Part shown: positions 8,641 through 18,018 of the stretch, one piece after another
Position numbering within the stretch: the first letter of the stretch is position 1
Layout: each line of letters begins with the position of its first letter
From: Alkanindiges hydrocarboniclasticus
Lineage (GTDB): Bacteria; Pseudomonadota; Gammaproteobacteria; Pseudomonadales; Moraxellaceae
Reading direction: 5' to 3'
NCBI RefSeq assembly: GCF_001982605.1
Contig: NZ_MLCN01000022.1
Location: 98,093-162,092, forward strand
DNA: 64,000 bases
Program-made: the position numbers and the translations under genes
Notes under the pieces: model-generated
Databases searched by the model: none
What the model saw: only the letters and a program-made list of their open reading frames with translations
Told to the model about the DNA's origin: nothing

Positions 8641-9822
8641 TCAGGATGTCTGTTTAAACGGTGTACTGGCCAGTGCTGCCCGATAATAATCATCAATATA
8701 GTCTTTTTCCTGCACACAAAATTCCTGTACGGCCTGCATAAATTCAGGTCGCGTCAGCCAGTGTACTGAATGGGTATATACCGGTGCAAAACCACGAATC
8801 AGCTTATGCTCGCCCTGCGTACCCGGATCAAAAAACTTTAATTGCTGATGAATGGCATATTCAATGCCCTGATAATAACAGACCTCAAAATGCAGGCAAT
8901 CCACAGCTTCCACAGCGCCCCAGTAGCGTCCGTACAGGGTCTGGTCATCCTTGAAAAACAGCGCCGCAGCAATCCCTTGCTCATCACGGCTGGCTTTGAT
9001 CAGCAGTATCTGCTGGGGCATTTTCTGTAGCAGTTGGCAGAAAAACTCATAGGTCAGGTAAGGACGCTGGCCACGCACATAATAGGTATTGGCATAGCAC
9101 TGGTAAAAAAATGCAATATCCTCAATAGTGAGTTCTGCCCCTTCTATCCATTGCACCTGAATGCCCTGCTGAACAATTTTCTGCCGCTCCACCTTAATGC
9201 TCTTGCGTTTTTTTGCAGTCAATGCTGCCAGAAAATCATCAAACTGCGTATAAGCCTGATTACGCCATAAAAACTGGCAATGGTAGCGAATGGCCACGTC
9301 AGATTGTGTTTGCAAAAAATCCAGCAGGGGCTGATCTATAAACAAACCATGCCATGATGACGCTTGCTGTTGCGTTGCGAGTGCCTGTATGGCCTGAAAA
9401 ATGAACGGCCATATTTCTGCAAATTGATAACCTTGTGCCAGTAGTAAGCGCTGACCAGTCACGGGTGTAAAAGGCACACTGCTGACCAGCCGGGGATAAT
9501 AGTTTAAGCCATGTCGTGCATAGGCATCAGCCCAGGCATGGTCAAATACATATTCACCCCGATGATGGGTTTTAATAAATAATGGCAAAAAAGCCACGGG
9601 ACGTCCTGCATCTTCCAGCAGGATATGCGAAATCTGCCAGCCAGTGTGCAAACCAATGGCATGCTGCTGTTCAAGGGCCTGCCAAAAGCCAAGCTGCAAA
9701 AATGGCTGGGCTGGTGTCAGGGCTTCAAATAGCGACGCAGCCTCATTAACCGATTCAATATAGCGTACCTGATAACTACTGGCCTGATGACCCGTGTGTT
9801 GATTAGAACTGTTGTGCTGCAC
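8641..9822 (-). CDS. DUF482/FemAB-like GNAT-fold acyltransferase
   Basis: This 393-residue protein resembles the DUF482 (COG3146) family, related to FemAB peptidoglycan aminoacyltransferases with the GNAT fold. Supporting segments are PFLQLGFWQALE near residue 40, LPLFIKTHHRGEYVFDHAWADAY, the basic KKRKSIKVERQKI, and YWGAVEAVDCLHFEVCYYQGIEYAI. The substrate is unknown. No ATG is available before the domain begins, so translation most likely starts at the GTG at 9822, which lacks a good Shine-Dalgarno. It stands alone between the DUF962 gene and a divergent DUF3144 gene. Confidence 0.8.
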   Translation of the reverse strand: MQHNSSNQHTGHQASSYQVRYIESVNEAASLFEALTPAQPFLQLGFWQALEQQHAIGLHTGWQISHILLEDAGRPVAFLPLFIKTHHRGEYVFDHAWADAYARHGLNYYPRLVSSVPFTPVTGQRLLLAQGYQFAEIWPFIFQAIQALATQQQASSWHGLFIDQPLLDFLQTQSDVAIRYHCQFLWRNQAYTQFDDFLAALTAKKRKSIKVERQKIVQQGIQVQWIEGAELTIEDIAFFYQCYANTYYVRGQRPYLTYEFFCQLLQKMPQQILLIKASRDEQGIAAALFFKDDQTLYGRYWGAVEAVDCLHFEVCYYQGIEYAIHQQLKFFDPGTQGEHKLIRGFAPVYTHSVHWLTRPEFMQAVQEFCVQEKDYIDDYYRAALASTPFKQTS

Positions 9823-9955
9823 CCTGAATATCCATCACGCTTAATGGCTCAAGTATTGAAGCGCGCCTGCAAAATGTAAAGATGCAATTGTTAAGGAAGG
9901 TGATGGAATTTAGGCAAACATTGGCTCAAAATAAGACATCTATGTTTAGTAAATT

Positions 9956-10279
9956 ATGCCTGCAATGACTGATATGAAAAACCCGGAAGCTCAACACGAC
10001 ACCAAGCCCAATGAATTTTATGACCGTGTGGATGCATTCATTCACGCGGCCAACCAGCAATGCAGTCAGGATGATAAAGGCAAAGTCAGTGCCTCGTTTT
10101 TATTTGCGGCGGCCCGCTTTAATAGCTGGGTGAGTGCTTCTGGCTTTGAGAATAGCGAACTGATGCAAGCCAACCGGCAGGAACTGGTACAGTATTTTGT
10201 GCAGCAGTATCAATCCATGCTGGAAGATAATCTGGATGAATTTATTACAAACTTTTCCAGTTACCAAAAAGGTCAATAG
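9956..10279 (+). CDS. DUF3144 family protein
   Basis: A small cytoplasmic protein of 107 residues matching DUF3144, a gammaproteobacterial family of unknown function. The typical core is EFYDRVDAFIHAANQQ, then SASFLFAAARFNSWV and YFVQQYQSMLEDNLDEFI, predicted all-helical and acidic. The start could also be the in-frame ATG at 9965; neither has a strong ribosome site. It is monocistronic, divergent from the DUF482 gene and convergent with icd, with which it shares the terminator at 10327-10356. Confidence 0.8.
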   Translation: MPAMTDMKNPEAQHDTKPNEFYDRVDAFIHAANQQCSQDDKGKVSASFLFAAARFNSWVSASGFENSELMQANRQELVQYFVQQYQSMLEDNLDEFITNFSSYQKGQ

Positions 10280-10326
10280 TCTTTTATGTCTAGCAGCTTT
10301 GTCGTGTAGGTTTAACCCAAAGCCAT

Positions 10327-10356
10327 AAAAAAACCCCCAGTTAACTGAGGGTTTTT
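10327..10356. terminator. Bidirectional intrinsic terminator
   Basis: A near-palindromic stem (AAACCC-C-CAGTTAACTG-A-GGGTTT) is flanked by A-run and T-run. It serves both the DUF3144 gene (plus) and icd (minus), which converge here. Confidence 0.85.
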
Positions 10357-10374
10357 CTATTAATAAACTGGAAT

Positions 10375-11631
10375 CTAGTCTTCCATGTTATTAATTATCG
10401 CATCACCGAACTCGGAACAACGCAGCAAGGTTGCATCGGGCATTAAGCGCTCAAAGTCATAAGTGACGGTCTTGGCTTCAATGGCACCAGCAATACCCTT
10501 AATAATCAGGTCAGCCGCTTCGGTCCAGCCCATATCACGCAGCATCATTTCCGCTGACAGGATAATGGAACCCGGGTTTACCTTGTCCTGACCGGCATAC
10601 TTGGGTGCTGTACCATGCGTTGCTTCATACACAGCAATCGCACCGCCAATGTTAGCACCCGGTGCAATACCAATACCGCCAACTTCAGCGGCCAGCGCAT
10701 CAGAAATATAGTCACCGTTCAGGTTCAGGGTTGCAATTACCGAATAATCTGCTGGACGCATCAGGATCTGTTGCAGGAACGCATCCGCAATGACATCCTT
10801 GATGATAATGTCCTTGCCGGTTTTCGGGTTCTTGATTTTAACCCATGGGCCGCCGTCAAGCAGTTCACCACCAAAGCGCTCCATGGCCAGCTCGTAGCCC
10901 CACTCCTTGAACGCGCCTTCGGTATATTTCATGATGTTGCCCTTGTGAACCAGAGTCACAGATGGCTTGTCATTATCAATGGCAAACTGGATGGCTTTAC
11001 GCACCAGACGCTGGGTACCTTCTTTGGACACCGGCTTCACACCAATACCGCAATTTTCATCAAAGCGGATTTTGGTTACACCCATTTCCTCTTTCAGGAA
11101 CTTGATGACCTTAATGGCTTCTGGTGAACCTGCTTTCCACTCAATACCGGCATAAATATCTTCCGAGTTTTCACGGAAAATAACCATGTCAGTCAGCTCA
11201 GGATGATGAACCGGACTGGGCACACCCTTGAACCAGCGTACTGGACGCACGCAGACGTATAAATCCAGTTCTTGGCGCAGTGCCACATTTAGGGAACGGA
11301 TGCCACCACCAACCGGTGTAGTCAGCGGGCCTTTGATGGAAACTACAAATTCGCGCAAGGCTTCAAAGGTTTCTTCCGGCATGTAGCTGCCATAAATACG
11401 GTCGGCTTTCTCGCCGCAATAAACTTCCATCCATACGATAGATCGTTTTCCGCTGTATGCCTTCTGAACTGCGGCATCTACAACCTTAATCATCACAGGT
11501 GTAATATCAACACCAATACCATCGCCTTCAATAAACGGAATGATCGGATGATTGGGGACGTTCAGTGACAGGTCTGCATTTACGGTGATTTTGTCGCCAT
11601 CTGCAGGAACCACGATCTTCTGATAACCCAT
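10375..11631 (-). CDS. icd: NADP-dependent isocitrate dehydrogenase
   Basis: The homodimeric TCA-cycle enzyme (418 residues) converts isocitrate to 2-oxoglutarate with NADPH production. It is the E. coli type: [15 protein letters not shown] near residue 32, [28 protein letters not shown] near 105-132 (Ser in GGGIRSLN is the site phosphorylated by AceK in E. coli), and the NADP loop [19 protein letters not shown] near 340. Some Moraxellaceae carry the larger monomeric Icd instead or as well; only the dimeric type is here. GGGAG lies 10 bases before the ATG. Confidence 0.96.
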   Translation of the reverse strand: MGYQKIVVPADGDKITVNADLSLNVPNHPIIPFIEGDGIGVDITPVMIKVVDAAVQKAYSGKRSIVWMEVYCGEKADRIYGSYMPEETFEALREFVVSIKGPLTTPVGGGIRSLNVALRQELDLYVCVRPVRWFKGVPSPVHHPELTDMVIFRENSEDIYAGIEWKAGSPEAIKVIKFLKEEMGVTKIRFDENCGIGVKPVSKEGTQRLVRKAIQFAIDNDKPSVTLVHKGNIMKYTEGAFKEWGYELAMERFGGELLDGGPWVKIKNPKTGKDIIIKDVIADAFLQQILMRPADYSVIATLNLNGDYISDALAAEVGGIGIAPGANIGGAIAVYEATHGTAPKYAGQDKVNPGSIILSAEMMLRDMGWTEAADLIIKGIAGAIEAKTVTYDFERLMPDATLLRCSEFGDAIINNMED

Positions 11632-11684
11632 TGTACAGGTGCTCCCTTTTTCTAGTGATTAAACTCTTTCAAATGTAAAAACTA

Positions 11685-11736
11685 ACATGTTTTGTTGCGC
11701 ATCTACATGTACTATATGTTAAACATTTCTACATGT
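11685..11736. promoter_or_regulatory. Three ACATGT palindromes upstream of icd and rluE
   Basis: The self-complementary hexamer ACATGT occurs at 11685-11690, 11705-11710 and 11731-11736 within the AT-rich divergent region between icd and rluE. Two copies are 20 bases apart and two 26 apart. This could be an operator cluster for a regulator of icd; no known box is recognised, so the functional reading is speculative. Confidence 0.3.
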
Positions 11737-11833
11737 TTTTGTGATTTAAAAAACAAATGACTATATTTTCCTGCGTGATAAAACATGAGTAAACACATTG
11801 TTTTTGCACCAGAACTTCACTAACCGGATCAAA

Positions 11834-12535
11834 ATGGCCCAGATTGTCCTGTTTAACAAACCCTTCAATGTGCTTACCCAGTTTCGTAGTGATGATGAGC
11901 GCATTACCCTTGCCCGGTTTATCCATGATAAAAACCTGCGCGTGGCTGGGCGGCTGGATTATGACTCCGAAGGATTATTGTTACTGACTGATAATGGCCA
12001 CATTAACCAGCAACTGGTGCATCCACGGGCGCGACAATATAAAACCTATCTGGTGCAGGTTGAAGGCACACCAACTGACACAGCCTTACAGCAACTGCAA
12101 CAGGGTGTAATGCTTAAAGATGGGCTAACCCTGCCTGCTAAAGCAAAAGTCATTAATGAACCGGATTTTTTGTGGCCACGTTATCCGCCCATCCGTTTTC
12201 GGGCCAGTATTCCTACCACATGGCTGGAAATCAAAATTTGTGAGGGTAAAAACCGGCAGATCAGACGAATGACCGCAGCAGTGGGCCTGCCAACCCTGCG
12301 CCTGATTCGCACCCAGATTGGGCCATTTTTATTAGAAGATTTGCAACCGGGTGAGATTAAAACTTTTAACACCCTACAGGATGCCAGTGTGTTGGCTCAA
12401 TTAGGCTGGTCGGTGCGTCCTGACTCTTTTACAGAATCTGCTGTTGAGCCTGTAAACGGATTAGCCCGCCCGGCAACATCACGCAGGCGCAGCAACCGAC
12501 GGAATACTTTCCCCATGGGGCCACGTGGCAAGTGA
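11834..12535 (+). CDS. rluE: 23S rRNA pseudouridine synthase, RluE-like
   Basis: A single-domain RsuA/RluE-type pseudouridine synthase without an N-terminal S4 domain. RluE makes pseudouridine 2457 in E. coli 23S rRNA. VLFNKPFNVLTQF opens the protein, the catalytic Asp lies in RVAGRLDYDSEGLLLLTDNG, and the late motif EGKNRQIRRMTAAVGLPTLRLIR is complete. The ATG at 11834 matches the family start; one 36 bases upstream adds unrelated residues. The conserved fold ends near residue 190; about 43 further residues are encoded within the 139-base tail-to-tail overlap with the ligase gene. Confidence 0.88.
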   Translation: MAQIVLFNKPFNVLTQFRSDDERITLARFIHDKNLRVAGRLDYDSEGLLLLTDNGHINQQLVHPRARQYKTYLVQVEGTPTDTALQQLQQGVMLKDGLTLPAKAKVINEPDFLWPRYPPIRFRASIPTTWLEIKICEGKNRQIRRMTAAVGLPTLRLIRTQIGPFLLEDLQPGEIKTFNTLQDASVLAQLGWSVRPDSFTESAVEPVNGLARPATSRRRSNRRNTFPMGPRGK

Positions 12536-14193
12536 TCAACAAACTCAATACTGCATGGTAAAAAACCATAATGCAGGCGGCTTGCAATAAAATCCTTAAG
12601 CCGCTCAGGCGTTAGGCCTTTTTTGGCTACTACCATCAAGCGTACTGGTGCGGCTGGGTCATTGAGTTCCTGTACAATGACACACTCTACGACATCTTCA
12701 TGCTGGTAAATCTGCTGTTCAATTTCCTGTGGAAACATTAGCTGATCCTGCCACCAGAACGTGTCGGTCTGGCGCTCCAGCATGGTAATAAAGCCATCTT
12801 CAGAAATTGAGACCAGATCGCCGGTTTTAAACCATTCATCGTAGGTCATGGCCTGCTGGGTTACGGCGGGCTGGTGCCAGTAGCCACGCATCACCTGTGG
12901 GCCCCTGACCCATAGCTCTCCTGGCTGGTTAAATCCCAGCGGCTTTTGGTTGTTGCTAACCACGCATACTTCAGTATTGGGCAAAATAACCCCCACTGTT
13001 CCGGGCCGGATGCGCTGTGGGGGATTAATACTAATCAAGGGGGCGGTTTCACTTAGACCATAGGCTTCACATAAATAGCGGCCCGTCAGGTCACACCATT
13101 GCTGTTGCAGCGTGCGGCTGGCAAAGCTGCCCCCACACATAAACAGTTCCATCTTTTTAACCAGATGACGGGTGGCATCCTGCTTTAGAATTTGTTCATA
13201 CAAATAAGGAATACCTGCCATCAGGTCAAACTGGTGATTTTGCAGGTACTTGGCCTTGTGCAGGAGTTCTGAAGGCCGGGTGAGCACCACATGGGCACCA
13301 TCTGCCAGCATCATCAGGCAAAAGCTGATCCCCACAATATGCTGTAGTGCAACAGGGCACAAGCCGCATTTTTCCGGGGTGACGATGCCGTTTAAAATCT
13401 GCTTGACCTGCTGGTAATTACACGACAGATTGCGGTGCGATAACGCGGCACCCATGGGAATATCCGTTGTACCGCTGGTGTATTGAATAATGGCCAGATC
13501 ATCCAGATTCAGGCGTGGCCATTCATGGTGTTTTTTAACGGTTTTCTTGAAAATCTGCCGCAAGCGTACATAGCGAATAATAGTAGTGTCTTCACGCCAT
13601 TGTGAAATCCACTTGCGCGGCGAAAGCCATGTTTTAATCCGTCCCAGAATATCTACATAATCATCGCTATGCGTGGTGATGATATGGCGAATGCTGGTTT
13701 CCAGCAGCATTTTTTCAACTTGCGGCAAGAAACCGGGAATTGTCACCAGAATTTTGGCACCGGAGTCCTGCAACTGATGCAGCGTATAATCCACTTCCGG
13801 CAAAAAACTTAAGTTGGCTACTACCAATTGCGCACGCCATGCAGCCATGACTGCAATCATGTAAGACAAACTATTGGGCAGATATAGCGCTACCCGGTCA
13901 CCAGCCTTGATCGTACTGTCTTCTAAAAACCATGTTGCCAGTGCATCTACACTAAAGGACAGTTCGGCATAGTTCAGCGTACAGCCATCCATGCTAATGG
14001 CCGGTGAGGTAGGAAACTGGTTGACCATATCGTCAAAATAATCAAGGAAACTACAGTCCTGCATGGGCATTTTTCGGCCCTGATACAAACTGTCAAAACT
14101 GTTCCACGACTCATGTTCCTGCAACTTTAATTGTTTTAGGTCTTCGGGCTTACAGAACTTGAAATGATTCAAGACATGAACTTGCTTAGGCAT
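12397..14193 (-). CDS. AMP-binding synthetase/ligase, FadD-like, with altered P-loop
   Basis: A 598-residue member of the ANL (acyl-CoA synthetase) superfamily. Intact motifs are A5 AYGLSETAP (377-385), A7 WFKTGD (454-459) and the A10 lysine in PRGPMGK (Lys562). The phosphate loop A3 reads YTSGTTDIPMGAALSH (238-253), with Asp244 and Met247 where the family has Gly and Lys. The A8 hinge (472-492) is also unusual. It may activate a fatty acid, or may be a catalytically weakened homologue. The last 46 codons overlap the end of rluE on the other strand. No transport or acyl-carrier partner is adjacent. Confidence 0.8.
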   Translation of the reverse strand: MPKQVHVLNHFKFCKPEDLKQLKLQEHESWNSFDSLYQGRKMPMQDCSFLDYFDDMVNQFPTSPAISMDGCTLNYAELSFSVDALATWFLEDSTIKAGDRVALYLPNSLSYMIAVMAAWRAQLVVANLSFLPEVDYTLHQLQDSGAKILVTIPGFLPQVEKMLLETSIRHIITTHSDDYVDILGRIKTWLSPRKWISQWREDTTIIRYVRLRQIFKKTVKKHHEWPRLNLDDLAIIQYTSGTTDIPMGAALSHRNLSCNYQQVKQILNGIVTPEKCGLCPVALQHIVGISFCLMMLADGAHVVLTRPSELLHKAKYLQNHQFDLMAGIPYLYEQILKQDATRHLVKKMELFMCGGSFASRTLQQQWCDLTGRYLCEAYGLSETAPLISINPPQRIRPGTVGVILPNTEVCVVSNNQKPLGFNQPGELWVRGPQVMRGYWHQPAVTQQAMTYDEWFKTGDLVSISEDGFITMLERQTDTFWWQDQLMFPQEIEQQIYQHEDVVECVIVQELNDPAAPVRLMVVAKKGLTPERLKDFIASRLHYGFLPCSIEFVDHLPRGPMGKVFRRLLRLRDVAGRANPFTGSTADSVKESGRTDQPN

Positions 14194-14297
14194 TTAACTG
14201 TCATCCCGTTATGATCAAGCTATTGTTTTAATTATTTCTCTAATTTACGTGATTTATGCTTGCCCTGCCATTCACTTTTGCGGCAGGGCAAAAATAA

Positions 14298-16022
14298 TTA
14301 CAATTTAACTGGATGATCAGTCCATTGTGCAAGGTGGTTTTTATCTTCAATCAGCAGTTTTGCAGCTGAAGTCATAAACCCCTGACCCTGTATTTCAAGC
14401 ACTTTTAGTTCATCACGCCGAAATGCATGACACGTGATGTGTGGTGTAACAGTGGTATGACTACCCAACTGCTGCAACAGGCCGCTATTCGCCTTTAACC
14501 CGTTTAAGGCAATAATCGTGTCCTGACAGGAAAGCCCGGCATGCGCCGCTGCTGAATCACGCAACACCTGCTGTACCAGTAAGCCCTGTGGTGTTTCCTG
14601 TACCTTTAAACCAAGGGGCCAGACTTTATGTTCCATATGCAGGCTAACGCCAAATTCAGCGAGCAGTTGCTGCAAAGGCAACTCGGTGGTGCCTTCCACA
14701 TAATGCTCAAAAAATTCAGTTAGCGAATGACCTGTTAATTGCTGGCAGAGTTGTGGCAGGGTTTGCTCGTCTACATGCTGGCCATTTTTGGCACGCTGAT
14801 ACAAAGCCTGCATGAGCATATCCAGATTACTGCCATGCTGCCTTAAGGTTAAATCCAGACACAATGCCACCAGAGCGCCTTTGTTGTAATAGCTGGTGCC
14901 TGCATTGTTGGTGTTTTCATCGGGACGGTAATACTTGATCCATGCATCAAAACTGGACTCCGCAACACTTTGAATCTGGCGGCCCGGATTGCTTAAGTAA
15001 CGGCTAATCTGATCCTTTACCAGATCAATATAGGCATTCTGGTCTATTACCCCACTGCGATACAGCATCAGGTCATCATAATAGGAGGTAATACCCTCAA
15101 AAACCCACAGCAGCGTGGTGTAGTCTTCCTGATGCAAGTTGGGCTTCACATAATTGTGCGGGCGAATAAACTTGACCAGCCACGCATGAAAATACTCATG
15201 GCTACACAATCCCAAAAAGCGCTGGTAATTTGCCGATGGCTTGGCAGGGTCGCTGGACTTGGGCAAGTCATCCCGTGGTGTGATAAGGCTGGTAGAACTT
15301 TGATGTTCAAGACCGCCATAGCTATTGGCGGTTGCCATCACCATAAACAGGTAATTTTTAAAAGGCGCCTCACCAAACATTTGAATCTGGGCCGAACAGA
15401 TTTTTTCCAGATCAGTAGCAAGACGTTGCAGGTCAGTTTGATGACGCCCAGAAATGGCAATCCGGTGATTAATATTTTCTGCGTCAAACTGAATGCAATC
15501 CTGCTCTGCCAGCTCAAAAGGCTGATCAATCAGTTCATGGTAATTTTTGGCAGTTAAGGTATACGCCGTGTTGCTGGCCTGAACGATCTGCATGCTGGTG
15601 GCCAGTTCAAACCTGCTTAAAGCCTCAGGAATATCCAGTTGCAATTGCACAGCACTGTCTTCCTGTCCTTCAACACCAATACAGACAGCAGCGGGATTTA
15701 CATACAGGCGGTCATCATCGGTGTAGGCTCCGCGCACAGATAAATCATAGGCATATACCTGATAAGTAATTTCAACCTCATCAGCCTGCATGTTTTGCAA
15801 TTGCCACTGGTTTTTAGTCAGCTTTTGCAGGTTGATGGCAGCACCGGTGGTTGCATGCTGGGCCTTTACCGATTCAATATGCTTGGCAAATTCACGAATC
15901 AGATAGCTGCCGGGAATCCATGTGGGCAGCCAGATTTTTTGCTGGGCCTGTGCGTTAAACCTGACCTTTACTTTAATCAAATGCTGATAATACTGCGCAA
16001 AAGATAAAGTGTAATCAATCAT
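14298..16022 (-). CDS. M61 family glycyl aminopeptidase-like protease with PDZ domain
   Basis: A 574-residue metalloprotease of the M61 family. The N-terminal beta region (1-190) precedes a thermolysin-like catalytic domain with HEYFHAW (His275, Glu276, His279) and a downstream zinc-ligand segment WVFEGITSYYDDLMLYRSG. A PDZ domain occupies about 485-560. The family removes N-terminal glycine or alanine from peptides; there is no signal peptide, so it is probably cytoplasmic. The ATG at 16022 follows GCAGGTTGCC; a longer frame reaches 16106 but adds residues unlike the family start. Confidence 0.85.
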   Translation of the reverse strand: MIDYTLSFAQYYQHLIKVKVRFNAQAQQKIWLPTWIPGSYLIREFAKHIESVKAQHATTGAAINLQKLTKNQWQLQNMQADEVEITYQVYAYDLSVRGAYTDDDRLYVNPAAVCIGVEGQEDSAVQLQLDIPEALSRFELATSMQIVQASNTAYTLTAKNYHELIDQPFELAEQDCIQFDAENINHRIAISGRHQTDLQRLATDLEKICSAQIQMFGEAPFKNYLFMVMATANSYGGLEHQSSTSLITPRDDLPKSSDPAKPSANYQRFLGLCSHEYFHAWLVKFIRPHNYVKPNLHQEDYTTLLWVFEGITSYYDDLMLYRSGVIDQNAYIDLVKDQISRYLSNPGRQIQSVAESSFDAWIKYYRPDENTNNAGTSYYNKGALVALCLDLTLRQHGSNLDMLMQALYQRAKNGQHVDEQTLPQLCQQLTGHSLTEFFEHYVEGTTELPLQQLLAEFGVSLHMEHKVWPLGLKVQETPQGLLVQQVLRDSAAAHAGLSCQDTIIALNGLKANSGLLQQLGSHTTVTPHITCHAFRRDELKVLEIQGQGFMTSAAKLLIEDKNHLAQWTDHPVKL

Positions 16023-16528
16023 GGCAACCTGCATATTATTAAGAGAAATTAAATAAGAGAAATTAAAACCATCTGGCTTGACGGTGTAGAAAAGCATCTC
16101 GCCCAAACCGCAATGAAAAAGCCAGCGAGCCTGTAACTACCTTACTCCGCCTTATCGAAAAAGGCAAAAATATGCCCATGCAATGCTCAAAAAACCGTCG
16201 TCTTGTTTCAGTTGCTAAACAATTGGTTTTTACATGCGGATTGACTGGCCTGAATGACTGAGAAAATTGTCAGACAAATCATGCAGGCTGCTTTAAGGCT
16301 TATGGCATACTTAAGCCAGACCATCCTGTCACGCTATTAAGTTGTGCTCGCTGTTTTGAAGACTTCTAAAACATATTAAACCAGAAGCAAACTAGTTCTG
16401 AATGTAGGCAACCCGAATTTAAAGCACGTGAACTTAAACCAAACAAATGCCATGTAGCACGAGTTTCAAAGAATTTTAAGTCTTAACACATTCCAAGTTT
16501 TATTTTAAGCAGCCTTGAGAGCATATCA
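16023..16528. other. Intergenic region upstream of ndh and the M61 protease
   Basis: About 500 bases between divergent genes with no credible coding sequence. It holds ATGGCATACT at 16302-16311, a decamer repeated upstream of two other genes and readable as an extended -10 element. If used for ndh it would give an mRNA leader of about 210 bases. I see no other structured element. Confidence 0.5.
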
Positions 16529-17851
16529 ATGAAACAGTTAAACCCAAGCGTACAACCCCACCTACACCGGATTGTAATTGTAGGCGGTGGTGCGGGCGGC
16601 CTTGAGCTGGCAACCCGTCTAGGCCAGTCACTCGGCAAACGCGGGCAGGCACAGGTCATCCTGATTGACGCCGCGCTAACCCATATCTGGAAGCCCCTAC
16701 TGCATGAAGTTGCTGCCGGAACCATTAACTCCTATGAGGATGAGCTGAACTATTTTGCCCATGCCAGCAAGCATCATTTTGAGTTTCATCTGGGTCGTAT
16801 GTGCGATATTGACCGTGAACAAAAGCAGGTGGTTCTCGAGCCGTTAAGTAATGGTGAAAGCGTGGTGATTGCACCAGAGCGCCGGGTTCGCTATGACACG
16901 CTGGTGGTTGCAGTGGGTTCAACCTCAAATGACTTTGGCACCGCAGGCGCACGTGAAAACTGCATTTTTCTGGATGCACGCCCGCAGGCAGATCGCTTCC
17001 AGCGTGAATTCTTGAGCCTGTATTTGCAGGCACAGGCCCGCTCCCTATCTGACCAGAACCCGCAATTTCTTAATATTGCCATTATTGGTGCCGGGGCAAC
17101 CGGGGTTGAGCTTGCCGCCGAACTGCATCACGCTGCGCATGAACTGCCCCGTTATGGCCTGACCAGTATTGATCCACGTAATGTCAATATCACCCTGATT
17201 GAAGCCGCCGAGCGTATTTTGCCGGGCCTGCCACCACAAACCTCACATACTGCCGAACGCGAGCTTAAAAAAATGGGCATTAATGTGATGACCAGCCGGC
17301 GCGTGGTAGCAATCAGCCCGGATGGTATTGAGTGTGATGGCGATATTCATATTCCGGCCAACCTGAAAGTCTGGTCAGCCGGAATCAAGGCACCGGACTT
17401 CCTCAAAAATATTGCCGGGCTGGAAACCAACCGCATCAACCAACTGGTGGTTGGGCCTAGCCTGCAAACCACACTGGATGCCGATATTTTTGCCATGGGT
17501 GATTGTGCAAGCTACATACCCGAAGGTGAAACCCGCCCGATTCCCCCCCGTGCGCAAGTGGCCAACCAGCAATCGATTTTGCTGGCCAAGTCTATGAAAG
17601 CACGACTAAATGGCCAGCCGCTGCCACACTTTAAATTTACCGATAAGGGTTCACTGGTGTCATTAAGCCAAAAGAACAGTGTAGGTAACCTGATGGGCGA
17701 TATTAATGTGCAAGGTATCATTGCGCGCTTAATGTATGTGTCGCTGTATCGCCTGCATCAGGTGGCGATTCATGGCTTTTTCAAGACAGCCGTCCTCATG
17801 ACCAAAGACCTGCTTTCACGCTCATCCGGCCCGCGCCTTAAACTGCATTAA
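16529..17851 (+). CDS. ndh: Type II NADH:quinone oxidoreductase
   Basis: A 440-residue single-subunit, non-proton-pumping NADH dehydrogenase that feeds electrons from NADH to quinone at the inner membrane surface. The FAD Rossmann motif IVIVGGGAGGLELATRLG is at about 12-29, the NADH motif IAIIGAGATGVELAAELHHA at about 179-198, and the second FAD contact FAMGDCASY near residue 330. The C-terminal amphipathic segment (about 390-430) suits membrane attachment. The Shine-Dalgarno is weak. The gene is monocistronic. Confidence 0.93.
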   Translation: MKQLNPSVQPHLHRIVIVGGGAGGLELATRLGQSLGKRGQAQVILIDAALTHIWKPLLHEVAAGTINSYEDELNYFAHASKHHFEFHLGRMCDIDREQKQVVLEPLSNGESVVIAPERRVRYDTLVVAVGSTSNDFGTAGARENCIFLDARPQADRFQREFLSLYLQAQARSLSDQNPQFLNIAIIGAGATGVELAAELHHAAHELPRYGLTSIDPRNVNITLIEAAERILPGLPPQTSHTAERELKKMGINVMTSRRVVAISPDGIECDGDIHIPANLKVWSAGIKAPDFLKNIAGLETNRINQLVVGPSLQTTLDADIFAMGDCASYIPEGETRPIPPRAQVANQQSILLAKSMKARLNGQPLPHFKFTDKGSLVSLSQKNSVGNLMGDINVQGIIARLMYVSLYRLHQVAIHGFFKTAVLMTKDLLSRSSGPRLKLH

Positions 17852-18018
17852 TGATCTTATTTAACACTTGAACGCTGCCCTCACTTTAGCGCAATACTGT
17901 GACTGAAGTGAGGCTATCTGAAACAGTTAATAAATGAACGATTGCATTAAAAAAACAAAATAACCCGCTAAAACAGGTTATTATTATGCAACTTTTTATT
18001 TAAAACGGAAAAATTGAC

